From assembly GCF_000143415.4 (NCBI RefSeq), contig NW_003314303.1, forward strand, positions 1,437,508-1,501,507: 64,000 nucleotides of DNA, in the 5' to 3' direction. This DNA is from Selaginella moellendorffii. Taxonomy: Eukaryota; Streptophyta; Lycopodiopsida; Selaginellales; Selaginellaceae. The stretch's first letter is position 1. Each line of letters starts with the position of its first letter. The notes beneath the pieces are model-generated. The model was given only the letters and a program-made list of their open reading frames with translations, was not told the origin of the DNA and did no database searches. The translations under genes and the position numbers were made by a program. Below are positions 24,863-35,843 of this stretch, in pieces.

Positions 24863-25374
24863 GCGATTATCTCCCAGACCCTAAAGGGTTTTGTAAGCTC
24901 CAAAAGGATAGTAGTGGGAGGACTTTAGTGGAACCAGTTTAGCCAGGAAATGCTAGTGTGACTAAGAAAGGCTATACTTATATGGTGGGTGATAATATAA
25001 CCACTAAGGAGTTTAAGGTTAGAGTGAATACAGATGGATAAGTAGAGTAATTTGGTGAAGTGTTTAAAAGCTGACTCTAGCTCCCTTGGGAGATCAAATG
25101 GTCAATGCTCCCAATCCAAGTGTGGGTGGCACTATTTACTTGGATACCTGGCATGGCTTATTAGAACCTCACTTTAGCCACATATCTAAGGCACCAAAGG
25201 GTGGAAGGTGGGGAAAGCATCCATGAGACTTATGTAGGGCTACAATGTTTTGAAAAGTTATCCCAAAGTCTCAAACTATAGAAAGGAAAAGGAGCAATCC
25301 TCTTACATAGTGACCAAAGGTATATATAAAGAACCAACTCTTCGAGGTGTCGTAAGCTAAAGGGAGGGAGGCTC
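24863..25374. other. Spacer between arrays
   Basis: Non-coding sequence between the two GAGTCC-type arrays. It probably belongs to the same repetitive element. Confidence 0.4.
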
Positions 25375-25500
25375 TCGACCTTTCAAATCGGAGCTTTTAG
25401 TCCAAACATGTTACGCTCTTTTAGCTTTCGCTTTGGCCACTACCACATGGCGCCCTTTCGGCTCCACTTTGGGGCCTAGGGATTTGGTGTCTCACAGAAA
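25375..25500 (+). repeat. Direct repeat, copy 1 (second copy near 27695)
   Basis: The block TTTTAGTCCAAACATGTTAC...CACTACCACATGGC...CACTTTGGGGCCTAGGGATT recurs in diverged form at about 27695-27820. The two copies are about 2.3 kb apart, in the same orientation, and flank the dispersed repeat at 26.6-27.1 kb. Confidence 0.75.
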
Positions 25501-25539
25501 TATGGAGATCCTTAAAAGCACAACCAAAATGATAAAGAG

Positions 25540-25791
25540 TTCATTGGGTGAAACTAAATCTGAGATCGAGTCCGAGACCAACTTTGAGACCGAGTTTGAA
25601 ACCGAGTCTAAGATCGAGTTCGAGGCCACTCTAAGACGGAGTTCGAGACTGGGGACAAGACCAAGTTTGAGATTGAGTTTGAGATCCGAGATTGGGTCCG
25701 AAACCAAGTCCGAGATTGAGTCCAAAATAAAGTTCGAGGTCGAGTTCGAGATCGAGTCTGAAATCGAGTTTGAGACTAAGTTTGAATAGTA
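25540..25791 (+). repeat. GAGTCC/GAGWYY degenerate minisatellite array 2
   Basis: Second array of the same unit type (GAGATCGAGTCCGAGACC and variants). It is followed by the same suffix as array 1 (GGTGAAAGCACAAAGC...GTTCCAAAAGTATAATAG, 25806-25880), so array plus suffix were duplicated together. Confidence 0.85.
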
Positions 25792-25831
25792 ATACAGGTT
25801 GTGGGGTGAAAGCACAAAGCATGTGTCTCCT

Positions 25832-25845
25832 GGGGGGGGGGGGGG
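25832..25845 (+). repeat. Homopolymer of 14 G
   Basis: Fourteen consecutive G residues inside the suffix block after array 2. Its length is likely polymorphic or error-prone in assembly. Confidence 0.9.
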
Positions 25846-25880
25846 ATATAAAGGGTTCCAAAAGTATAATAGGGATAGTG

Positions 25881-26609
25881 AGGTCTAGGAATTAATCTTG
25901 AAGAAATTCTTTAATGATGCTTCTAAACTGACTTAAGGTTGAAAATAAGGTATAAGGGCTTTGGATGGGAGTGAGCATGGACTTGGGTGGTGCCGAAAGG
26001 GCCACCCAAGGACATGCTCAAGAGCAACTCCCACCCTCAGAAGGGAAATTAACTATGGTGCTCCCGACTCATGTGGAGTGGTGCCCCACTTGAGTATCTT
26101 ACAGCTCATTGGTCCTCGCCCTTCCTACAGGCTTGGACCTTCCTTTCGGGATGGAAGTGGGGGAGTAGAGGCCCATACCAGGCTATTTGGCCATAGTGTT
26201 TCCCCCTGGTGTCCCGAATCAAGTATTGCACCTAAAGCTTGGGATTTAGAAGGGTTCTATAATCAAGTCTTGTTGTACCAAGGGATGTTAAGAACCAGGA
26301 GGTTTGGTGTGCTTGGCTGCTTGTGCTTGTGAAGAGTGTAGTCAAACTTTAAGTCTAGTCTAATTCAGGGAGGGGGATTAAAAGAGAATTTGGAAATTCA
26401 TAGATAGATGGCTAATGTTTTGTTGCTCGTGCAATGAGTTGCTAAAACCAAATATGACTAAGTAAGAGCTGGTATAATAGATAGGAACCTCGGCAAAAGA
26501 TTTTAACTAAGGCCAAGGTCATGGTGGTTGGATAGATGAGGTAAGCTAACAAATTGGAAAGGAAAAATTTATATCTTATAGTATAGTCACGTGGTGAGGA
26601 AGTTTCAAA
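25881..26609. other. Unassigned repetitive sequence
   Basis: One 123-codon open frame (25961-26332) has no family resemblance, no splice structure and lies between repeats. I treat it as part of the repetitive element. Confidence 0.4.
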
Positions 26610-27090
26610 GGAACTTAGTAGTTAGATCTTTGAGCCCTAACTTAGTGACAGTGTTGGTGAGCACAACTATGGATAGAGAGGGATTTAATGAGGACTAAAA
26701 AAGGGATATTGGGGAAAGGTGTTCCCTATGTCTTCAGGCATCTTAAAGATGTTAAGGTATGGTTTTAGAATGACCACTCATAAACAAAGGGCATAATCTT
26801 TTAGAGACAGGACTATAGCATAAGTGGTCTTAGACTATTAATGAGACAAGGGTAAATGGTCAAGGCCCTTAGCATAACAGGCTGATATGTTAGTGGTGCC
26901 TTTGGGGTGTCTACCATGGGATCGGACATATGGAGCACTTGGACTAAAGTGGCATAGATGCCATTCATGGGGCTAGCATGTCCTAAGTTAGGATTAAGAC
27001 TTATAAAAGGTTATGAGTAAGATTCTTTCAAGTGGTTAAAAGTGTGATTAAATGACTAAAGTAGAATGGAAAACTTAGTCGTTTACACTA
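26610..27090 (+). repeat. Dispersed repeat, copy 1 (inverted partner at 63515-64000)
   Basis: The sequence from TTAGTGACAGTGTTGGTGAGC through GGGGTGTCTACCATGGGATCGG, GGAGCACTTGGACTAAAG and AAATGACTAAAGTAGAATGG aligns collinearly with the reverse complement of the right edge of the window. This copy is the more decayed of the two, with more A and T. Confidence 0.85.
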
Positions 27091-27444
27091 ATCCTTACGT
27101 CCTACCAAAGTTCTTTTATGGGAATCTTAAAGATGTTATATATCATTGGTTTAATCATTTTATAGTGGTTGTCATATGTCATTTCTTGCGATGATGCCTA
27201 GCATTTACACAAGTTTCCAACATGTCTCTAAAGGAAAGCATTGCAATGGTACAATGGTTTAAGCACAATCACTTATGTAAATTAGAGTATTAGATGTTTC
27301 TAAATGTGCATATAAACATGTTGACAATTGTGATAATACCTTCCAGTAATTGCATCATCTTTGTCAAAAGCCATTTGAGTTAATTATGCAACTTGGTACT
27401 CACTTCTAAAGCCTCTTTTTTCATGCAAAGCAAAATATGTAAAA

Positions 27445-27592
27445 GTGCTTAAACTCCATCTCAGGTGCCTTCTTGGACTCCATCTTGAACTCTATCTTGG
27501 ATTCCTACTTAGACTCTTTGAATTCCATCTTGAACTCCTTCTTAGACTCTTTCTTGGACTCCATCTCAAACTCTTTTTCAGACTTGGTCCCG
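27445..27592 (-). repeat. GAGTCC-type minisatellite array 3, opposite orientation
   Basis: Units such as CTTGGACTCCATCTTGAACTC are the reverse complement of those in arrays 1 and 2. The array lies just before the second copy of the 25375 repeat. Confidence 0.8.
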
Positions 27593-27694
27593 ACACTTGC
27601 CATATGTCAATCCTTTTTATGTCCCTTTCTAAAGACTTATTCACCAATTGCTTCATGCTCATTCCTTAATCACTTTATTTGAAGTTTCACTCCC

Positions 27695-27820
27695 ATTCTT
27701 GACTTTTCGAGTTAAAGTTTTTAGTCCAAATGCGTTACATTCATTGAACTTTTATTTTGACCACTACCATATGGCACATTTATAGCTTCACTTTGGGGCT
27801 TAGGGATTCATGTTTCACAA
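27695..27820 (+). repeat. Direct repeat, copy 2 (partner at 25375-25500)
   Basis: TTTTTAGTCCAAATGCGTTAC...CACTACCATATGGCAC...CACTTTGGGGCTTAGGGATTC matches copy 1 with scattered transitions. Confidence 0.75.
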
Positions 27821-28950
27821 CTCCATAAACAAAGTTTGATGTCCTTATTGAACAATAAACCATTTTATAAAATAACTCTATCATAGATTACCATTTTTAT
27901 CTTTGGCATTAAGCTAATATTTATCAAGAGTTTGCCATTAAAAGTTCACTATGCCTTACTCATTTTCTAAGGAGTATAGTTTCTCCATCTTAGAGACTCA
28001 TAAGATCACTTGTGGTGGTTTTCTTCCTTTTTTTGTTTAACTCTTACTAAACTTATTAAACACCTCTATCTCAATTTTATTACTCATTCTAGAGTAGTCT
28101 CTACCTCTATCAACATAATTATCATACTTTAGAAATTTGATATTGATTTCTCAAGTCAATTTCCTTAGTGTCTCTGACATTAAACTCTACTTCTCCATCC
28201 TAGAAAGTTATTCACTTAAGGGCACAATTATCCTCTCTTTTATTTTGTACCACCCTAGACACTAAGTTCCATTTATTTTATGTTAAGACTGTCTATGGCA
28301 CTATTATTTAGCTACCTTGCTGCTCCATTTCTTGGAGCTTTCACCTTTGTTATATTAAAGCATTTGGTAAATCCATTTTTGGAAACATATTTTCTTTCCT
28401 ATAATCCATTAGCATCCATCACATTGTAATTCCTTGCCTAATTTATAATATGGATTCCTTCTAGTAATTTTCAAGATCTATTTTTAGCCATTAGTTTTTT
28501 GCTCCTATCCTTTAATTGTTACACCAAGTAACATAATGTCATTACTTTTAACCTTGAGCTATCTTTTTGGTTCCATAGCAAAGGTTTTTCTTTACCAAAT
28601 TTATAGAGTATTCATCTTTTGTAAGTTTCTTTAGCATTTCCTACTGTGAGCTCTATCTTTAGCCCAATCTTGTAACGCTCCTCTAGGTCTTTCCTTAGAG
28701 ATTATTTTTTTTAGACTCAAAATACCATTATATTTCATTGCTTATTTCACCTATGTATCTTTCCTATTTAGTCACCTTAACCAAGTTACACCATTGTCAA
28801 TAATTCAAATCAACACTTTAAACTAGAAAACTCATTTCTTAACCTAATAAGGAGTTTATCCTTGTTTAGCTATAAGATTACTTAGTGATCTCACATTGAT
28901 CCATTAACATGTCTACTAATAAATATTGGGTTTGCCAAACCTTTAAATTG
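27821..28950. other. AT-rich repeat desert
   Basis: No open frame above 60 codons and no recognisable relic. Confidence 0.5.
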
Positions 28951-28954
28951 TTAA

Positions 28955-29232
28955 TTATAACTTTGGAGGCATCATCCACACTTGGCAGTGTGCCTAAGCT
29001 ATCCCTTTTGGCCAAGGGTCCATAATAACTAAGATTGAGTGTCTTTATCTCATTCACCATGTCCTTGGTATCACTTGTACTAAAGTGTTTAAGTTAAATA
29101 TATTGAGCTTTCACACTAAACACTTTAACCATGCATCATAACTTTGGGGCATCTTTGTTTGGTGGTGTGCCCAAGCTAGCCTCTTTACTGAGAATCTATG
29201 ACTACTGAAAAATGAGTGTCTTTATATTCCAA
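28955..29232 (+). repeat. Diverged tandem pair, ~180 bp apart
   Basis: The blocks ATAACTTTGGAGGCATC...GTGTGCCTAAGCTA...GAGTGTCTTTAT (about 28957-29052) and ATAACTTTGGGGCATC...GTGTGCCCAAGCTAG...GAGTGTCTTTAT (about 29139-29227) are clearly related. Confidence 0.75.
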
Positions 29233-30390
29233 ACTATCACTATGCCTTAGTAGGTTGGGACTTAAACCCAACTTTTGTATATGCATTTACAAATGACATC
29301 ATATAGAATGTTTGGTATGACTCCCAACATTGGTGCACCAACTTATATCTAATATGCGTTATGGATCATACCTTAGAAACCTACAAGCTTCCATACACAT
29401 AAAGCCGTATTTTACTTTATATTAATTTATTAATTTTGGTTAATAGTTTTTATTTAAAATTTAAATGGATTTAATTATATAATTTTATTGCTAAAGTGAG
29501 AATTGAATTTTTAAAGTTATTTTATTCCTTTCACTAAGTTTTTTTAAAATCTAAACATAATAAAATGAATATAACCATTTTATTCAACTATTACAACATT
29601 CTTTTATTATATTTTTAAAGGATTTTTTTTAATTTATAATGTTTTCTTTATTAACACTACATTTTTTATTGATAAGATTTTTAATACATTATTTTTAAAA
29701 ATATTCATCTATGTCTTTAACATTGAAGTTTTAATATTTTAAGAAATATTTTTGGACAAGTTTTAACTTCTTTAGTCTGTATATTAAAGTATTGATTAGT
29801 TTAATTTATCATTTTTTAAGAAATTTTATAAAATATTTATAGTTTTATAATGTATATTCAAATTATTTTAGTTAAATACAATTGATTTATTTATAGTTAT
29901 AGGGACAATTCGAGTGGAAAATATGGATGATAGATTATTATTTGTGGTGGATTGTTATAATAGATTATGTTAATCTCTCTAACAAGGAACCTTTTTGGCT
30001 TAAATAAATGTTTTTTTTAATATTACAGCAGGATCTTAGCTCATAGGTATTTAATATAGTAGTTTTTTAGTATAGCAAATTACATATAAAATACAGATGA
30101 GGTTGCATTAGAATTTATATGGTTAGAATATTTTTTTAAAAGAAATTTTGAAGTAAAATTAAACATGAAAGAATCAATTTAGATAAAAAACGCTATTAAA
30201 ATGCTAATTGTTATTGTCTAATTGCCTTGAGATTTTGGCAGAGAGTTTATTAGTAAAACTGGTACAGAATCTGAAGGTTTATAATACCTGGCTTCACATT
30301 ACTAATGATTAAAAAATTTAAAATTCCAAACATAACTTTATGGATATAGATAGTCTAATATTATAGCATTAAACTTACTTTTTAGATTAA
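29233..30390. other. AT-rich intergenic DNA
   Basis: Extremely AT-rich with long runs of A/T. Nothing coding is visible. Confidence 0.55.
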
Positions 30391-31812
30391 AACTGAAATG
30401 AAAAAGAAAGTAAATCTCATCCAGCTTATAGGTGGATCACATCACATGCCAGCAGATGGGATCCAGACAGAGCAACCAGGCAGGCAGAGGCTGCTTATAA
30501 TGCTACAAGATGCCATACAGCAACAGCAACTCAAAATGCCCCTGCTGAGTAGCCACACCAACTTATTTCCTGAAATTTTACCTTGAAGAAAAATAAAAAT
30601 AAAAATTATATATATCATTGTTTTCGGCAAAAGTACATTGATTGTAAGAAAAAGTATAGACTAAGACTTAGTCTATAACAGTGCCCAACCGGAGACAAAG
30701 GAAGCCAGGAAGAACTTTGTGATCTTCACTTTATATGTTTGCAACATATATATATTAATACCATGTTGTGGTTCTTTTGTCCTTGTCCAAAAACTCCGTG
30801 TCTTGCAAGCTGTGATCAAGCTATGGTTTTGGAAGACCTTTTGAGAGCGACCTGATATTTCATCGGTAAGCGTACAGTATTTGTACAGTTTTGGAGTATT
30901 GATGGCGATGAATGTAAAGACGGTGCGATATACGGACTGGGAAAATTATAGTTAGAGAACGAGAAAGGTGGTGGTGGAGTGGTGGCGCGGTGGTGGTGGT
31001 GGTGGTGGTGGCGGATAGGACGCAAGCATCACCTCATTTAAGAAGGAATGAAACGAGAATTTTTCTCACACCGATTTTGATACATTTTTTTTTTTCATGC
31101 TTTCTTTTTGTTTTTTTCCAACACTTAAAGCGAGAAAGAACAAGGATTGATCTGTGAAGCGCACGCTTTGGCTTTTAAAACCTGGTCGTTGTTTGTAAGG
31201 GAAAGCCTGGAAGAGCTGAAATGCCAGAGGGGTGGGGACTTGCATTGCAAGCCAAGCTTCTTCTATCGTGTCGATTTGTAGCGCTGGAGAGATGGAGAGC
31301 TCTCCTCCTTTGCAAAAAGAGAGCTTGCTTTTCTCTCCTGCCTGGCTATGAAAGCTCTCCTTCTCCCTCTTCGCGTAGAGAGTTCTAGAGCTCCAATTCG
31401 GTCACGGGAAAGAGGAGCAAAGATCCATGGAAGCTTGCGAGAATGTGAGAGTGAGAGGGAATCGTCGCGCAGGAGGAGGCAGTGGATCATTGCTCGCCAC
31501 CTCTAGGTCTTGTCCCAACCTTGCTACGCTACAATTCGACTCGTCCTGGATTCAGGGGGAGCGCTCCTTGTTGTTTTCTTTCCAGGTCGATCGACTATGA
31601 CCAGAGTACTATAAGCAGCGCACGAATCTCCAATCTCCACCGAGAGTTCCAAGAGAAAGAAGGAAGAAATTCTCGCGAATTTCTCATAGCGGATAGCAAT
31701 CCGAGAAGGAAGGAGAAAGAAATCTCTCAGCTCGATCGAAATCCAAGGAGAAAGGATTGAATCCGAAGAAGATCTCTCTCGCAGCTTATCTCCTCTCGCG
31801 ATAGATCAAGCA
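30391..31812 (+). promoter_or_regulatory. Upstream region and probable 5' leader of the LRR gene
   Basis: Contains a (GGT)n microsatellite at 30967-31013 and a purine-rich GA/GAAA stretch from about 31630 to 31800 immediately before the ATG, typical of a long plant 5' UTR. A short open frame at 30398-30586 has no family resemblance. I could not place a TATA box with confidence. Confidence 0.4.
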
Positions 31813-33060
31813 ATGTGGGTTACCAAAGTTCTTCCAGTCGCTCTTCTCTTCCTCCAATTTCTCCTCCTCCCGGAGCTTCTCCCAATCGCGAGCGCCCAGA
31901 TCGACACCACCGAGTACGCGGCGCTGCGCGTGATCCGGAACGCCCTGGACGATCTCCCGGGCTCCACATTCTTCGCGACCTGGGATTTCACGCTAGATCC
32001 TTGCTCCTCGTTTCGCGGGGTCGTGTGTTCTTCCGGGGATCACGCTGGCGATTCCACGCAGCACGTCGTGATGCTCAGCATGGGCAGTGGCTTCGCGGGC
32101 TCTCCAGGTCTCTCCGGCCACCTCAGCCCGGCGCTGGGCAGCCTCCCATACCTCCGGATCCTCACGCTCGTCCCGGGTAGCGTCCGTGGTTCCATCCCAC
32201 CCCAGATTGGCGCCCTCTCTCGCCTGGAATTCCTAGGGATCTCCAAGAACGGCCTCTCCGGATCCATCCCAGAGAGCTTCAAGAGCCTGGCATCGCTCCG
32301 AGGGCTGGATCTCAGCAACAACAAGCTCACCGGATCCATCCCGGCCTCCATCTTCGCGCTGCCATCGCTGGCCACGCTCATCCTCTCCTCCAACGATCTC
32401 TCGGGCTCCCTCCCGGGCGCCATCGCCGCGCCGCTCCAGCGATTGAGCGCCGACCGCAACCGGATCTCTGGAAACCTACCCTCGGCGCTGCCCGCCGCCA
32501 CTCTCGCCCACCTCGATCTCTCCTGGAACGCGCTCGAGGGATCCATCGCCTCCACGGCGCTGCTGGGCCAGATCGCCTTCCTGGACCTCAGCTCCAATCG
32601 CCTCTCGGGCGCCATCCCGAGCTCGCTGCTCACGCTGCCCGAGCTCGCGGAGCTCCTCCTCCAGCGCAATCTCCTGGGCGGGAGCGTGGATCCCCAGGGC
32701 CCCGTGAGGATAACGCGCCTGGATCTCAGCCACAATGCGCTCACTGGATCGCTATCGCCATTCCTGGCCACTGTCAAGAGCTTACTCCTCAACAACAACA
32801 AGCTCTCGGGTGGAGTCCCACGGGAGCTCATCCAGGGATTGGCCGCCGGCGACGTGGAGAACCTCTACCTCCAGCACAATTTCCTCTCGGCGATCCAGGC
32901 GATGGAGGTGATGCCCCAGCTCTTGCCCGCGAGCTCGGTGTTTTGCATCCAGTACAATTGCTTGGAACCGCCCGCGCAATCGTCGTGCCCGGCGAGTACC
33001 GGCAAGGAGCCCAGTCGCCCCGGCTTCCAGTGCGACGATCTAGACGGGGATTGGGACTGA
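31813..33060 (+). CDS. Secreted leucine-rich repeat protein, single exon, 415 aa
   Basis: Likely an extracellular or cell-wall LRR protein without kinase or membrane anchor. A signal peptide (about 1-29, ending ASAQ) is followed by an N-terminal cap with the paired cysteines DPCSSFRGVVCSS. About nine to ten plant-type repeats follow, of the form LxxLDLSxNxLTGSIPxxI (for example LRGLDLSNNKLTGSIPAS and IAFLDLSSNRLSGAIPSS). The C-terminal cap contains FCIQYNCLEPP, SSCPAST and GFQCDD. No hydrophobic segment follows the repeats. Length and caps match small plant LRR proteins that end in an NC-PP-CP-QC cysteine pattern. The ATG at 31813 is preceded by a purine-rich leader, and the frame is uninterrupted. 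Ligand or partner is not predictable. Confidence 0.9.
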   Translation: MWVTKVLPVALLFLQFLLLPELLPIASAQIDTTEYAALRVIRNALDDLPGSTFFATWDFTLDPCSSFRGVVCSSGDHAGDSTQHVVMLSMGSGFAGSPGLSGHLSPALGSLPYLRILTLVPGSVRGSIPPQIGALSRLEFLGISKNGLSGSIPESFKSLASLRGLDLSNNKLTGSIPASIFALPSLATLILSSNDLSGSLPGAIAAPLQRLSADRNRISGNLPSALPAATLAHLDLSWNALEGSIASTALLGQIAFLDLSSNRLSGAIPSSLLTLPELAELLLQRNLLGGSVDPQGPVRITRLDLSHNALTGSLSPFLATVKSLLLNNNKLSGGVPRELIQGLAAGDVENLYLQHNFLSAIQAMEVMPQLLPASSVFCIQYNCLEPPAQSSCPASTGKEPSRPGFQCDDLDGDWD

Positions 33061-33537
33061 TCGATTCGATCGATCGATCGATCGATTGTTACTGGATTTT
33101 GGATTGGATGATTTCTTGTGGATAAAATTCATTACGCCAATAACTCAAGAACCCTAAAAGGCAAAAAGGACTTTCTTGGAAGAACCCTAAAAACAGAGGA
33201 TTGGAATTCATTGTCAATTCGATTGGATTGAATCCGTTTCTAGCAATGGATCAGTAAGTGGTCATTTCCTTCTCTTGCCTCCCTGTTCTAGCAATGCAAA
33301 ATTTGTTTTTGCCCCGCAGCTCTAGTGATGGTCTCGCCTTTGATAGAAAACAGAGTTCTTGGGTGATTCCTTGTTAATTCGATGGGATTGGATCAATCTC
33401 TAGCAATGGAGCATTAAGTGGTCCTTTCCTTTCCTCGCCTCCATCCCTGCTCTAGCGATGGAAACTTTGTTCTTGCCTCGCTGTTCTAGTGATGGAACTG
33501 AGTGGTCATTTCTTCCATGGAATGGAGCTATAAGTGA
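33061..33537. repeat. 3' flanks of LRR and FEN1 genes, with ATCG microsatellite and diverged ~165-bp tandem repeat
   Basis: The (GATC)n tract at about 33060-33087 follows the LRR stop. From 33210 to 33520 the phrases ATTCGATTGGATTG, CTAGCAATGGA and AAGTGGTCATTTCCTT recur two to three times in diverged form. No coding signal. Confidence 0.65.
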
Positions 33538-35664
33538 TCATTTCTTCCTGCCCTTGGTCGTGGCTTTTGATTTCTTCGCAGAGCTCCCTTTCGTCGTCTC
33601 GGGTGTCTCCTATAGATGAGGCTTCATGAGTTACAATACGGAGCTTTTAACTTGCGCACGCCACGCCACAATCACTCCACTCACCTTTCTCTTTGTAGCA
33701 GCGGCTGCTGGCGAGGACGACGCAACGGGCTTGAAAAATGACTCCATCCTGCACAGATTTCCACTCCAAAACTCCTGAGAAATCCGAAGCACAATTAAAA
33801 CAGCTACGACAGACCTTCCCTGGGAGGACTTGTTCTTGGCGCTCTTGATCCTCTCGATTGCCTGGGGAACGGAGCCTGCGCTTTTAGTTTTCTATACCCA
33901 AAGAGGTGCCGCAGCTTTACCTTTGTCACGCGATCGATATTGAATCCATTCTCTTCTACCAGAAACTTTTTCAATCCCTGCAGCAGGAGATTAGCAAGAA
34001 GATAAATGAAAACTTGGACTTATTTACCTCCTCATCGGGTGCATTCCATTTGAGCTCCGGAAGCTCTTCATCTGGCAGCACGATGGGCTCTTTAAAGAGC
34101 CGCCGGGCTTCTTGGTAAGGCCAAGATTCTGGAATTTGGTATCTGGTTTGATATTGCAAGTCAAAGCAAGAGATATCGTATGGAAAAACGCACCTGTCCT
34201 TGTTCAAGTTCTCCAATACTGCTTCTAAAGTACTGTGCTGTCTAATAAGTTTCAAAGCTGTCTGTGGTCCAATTCCTAACAAGGTACAAACCAGGTAACC
34301 ACTGTTTTAACGATAAGCAAGAAACTTACCGCGAATCGTGTCGCAGTAGTCACACCCGCAAAGAATGCAAAGATCAATAAACTGATCCATGGAAAGGTTT
34401 AGCTCTTGAAGAGCCTAGACAGCCAAGAATCAACACTCATTGTGAGAACAAAAAAAAGCTTAAACGCACGCACCGTAGATATCTGGAACTCCATAACTGG
34501 TATTTTACGAGAAGCTGGCTCCATGAGGTGCCGTAAGAATCTCGGACTTCCAAAGGTAAGGGAATCCATGTCTTCAGAAGCCACGGCATAAACCTGCGGA
34601 ACAAAACCGCAGTAGATTCAAAGACGAGAAAGATCGAACTGGAGAGATAGAGAGATCGAACTACCTTGTCAGCTTTGCACAAGGCCGCACATTCAGCTTC
34701 TGCCTCGCAGGGAGCCTGTTACAAAGTACAAGCAGTGAAAATCTTTGCTGATGCAAAGATCCACCAAAGAAAAAAGAGTACCTCGATGACCGGAATTCCC
34801 ATGAGCCGTAGCAACTTTTGACAGTCTTCATTGTGTTGCTTTGTGACCTTCACAGGAACCATGTTGATCGAATGAAAGAATCAAATGGAAGTGAGGCGTA
34901 CCTTTACTGTTCTCTTGCTATACTTCTCTATGTCCGCGACTTCACCTTTCTGCAGGACAAGGACTATAATCAGACAGAAAAACACTACACGAGTATTTCA
35001 GTAACGCCACCTCGATCGCTTCCGTAAGCCCTTCAGTGGCCTCTTCACGCCTCGCACCTCTGATTAAAAAAACAAAAGTTTGAAGAAAAACTGTGCTATC
35101 GGAGCTACCTTTTCACAAGCTCAGCTTTCTTCAGCTCCGGAGGTTTTCCATCAAAGACATACCTGACGTGAATGATCACTCGTAAGAAACAAACAACAAT
35201 ACAGTAAGAAAAATCGCCACAAACTCGATGTTCTTACACAGGCTTCATCCCGGACTCCAGCAAGCGAACTGTCCGAGTAAACATTCCCTGCAAATGACTG
35301 CGTTGGAGTCAGCGAAAGAACTAAGTATCAAGGAAAGAAAAAAAAAGGAATTTGTTCTTCCTTTCAAACAAACCTTGTAATTTCTCCAGCCTCATTCGTG
35401 AGCATTTCAGTGCCAGTTCGTCCCACAACAATCTAGAATGCAAGGCTTCTTGTGTGAGACACAACGCAAAGATATCTAGAACTCACCAAGAACTGATATA
35501 TACTCATACTCGCATCCACAGCGATTTTCCGCCCAAAGTAGCTCTCAAACTTCTGCTCCTTCATGGCGCCGGGCGCGTTGTCCGCCAAGAGCTTCGTCAA
35601 TCCCTGCGCATCCAAAGCTATAGCGCTAGCCAAACGAGATAGGACGCACTACCTTGATCCCCAT
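33538..35664 (-). CDS. FEN1: Flap endonuclease 1, 17 exons, 385 aa
   Basis: The nuclease cleaves 5' flaps during Okazaki-fragment maturation and long-patch base excision repair, in the nucleus with PCNA. Exons on minus: 35653-35664, 35487-35603, 35374-35432, 35238-35297, 35109-35162, 35011-35059, 34902-34949, 34782-34847, 34665-34715, 34474-34593, 34330-34414, 34194-34275, 34028-34142, 33921-33977, 33815-33861, 33685-33748, 33538-33609. All introns are GT-AG and the frame is unbroken. The first exon is only four codons (MGIK). Metal-binding acids are all present: AVDAS (Asp 34), VFDGKPP (87), EAEAECA (161, 163), SEDMD (180, 182), GCDYCDT (234, 237). A PCNA-interacting box QGRMESFF is at about 339-346, followed by a basic tail ending KATTKGRKK. 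Length matches plant FEN1. It is divergent with the SDH2 gene. Confidence 0.96.
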
Positions 35665-35843
35665 TGCCCCCAAAATGCGTGGGAGCGCCAAAAGAAAGAA
35701 GCGCGAACTCAAGAACCCTAACTCACCTAGACCGCTGGATCAAAGTAAATCCGACGGCCAGATAAAACTAGCCGAGCTTTAGGTCAGGGTTGAGTGTCCC
35801 ATTTTCTCTCTTCCTGGTAGATCTTCGCGATTTCGAGGCAGCG
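35665..35843. promoter_or_regulatory. Compact bidirectional promoter between FEN1 and SDH2
   Basis: Only 179 bp separate the two start codons, so both 5' UTRs and core promoters overlap here. An E2F-type site lies at 35685-35692 and a telo-box-like AACCCTAA at 35713-35720. No clear TATA box was seen. Confidence 0.75.
35685..35692 (-). promoter_or_regulatory. E2F consensus site TTTGGCGC upstream of FEN1
   Basis: On minus the octamer TTTGGCGC matches the plant E2F consensus TTTSSCGC. It lies about 20 bp upstream of the FEN1 ATG. This fits S-phase expression of a replication gene. Binding is inferred. Confidence 0.6.

Noticed and set aside
24633-24884. Glu/Lys/Ser-rich open frame
   Set aside because: It is the translation of a minisatellite whose unit length is a multiple of three. 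No start context or conserved partner.
25433-25789. 118-codon open frame
   Set aside because: Same reason: it covers the second GAGTCC-type array and its flank repeat.
30398-30586. Small gene in the LRR upstream region
   Set aside because: 62 codons with no homology pattern, ending in AT-rich DNA. There is no supporting splice or start context.
32040-32831. 263-codon open frame on minus
   Set aside because: Antisense to the LRR gene, produced by the regular repeat codons.
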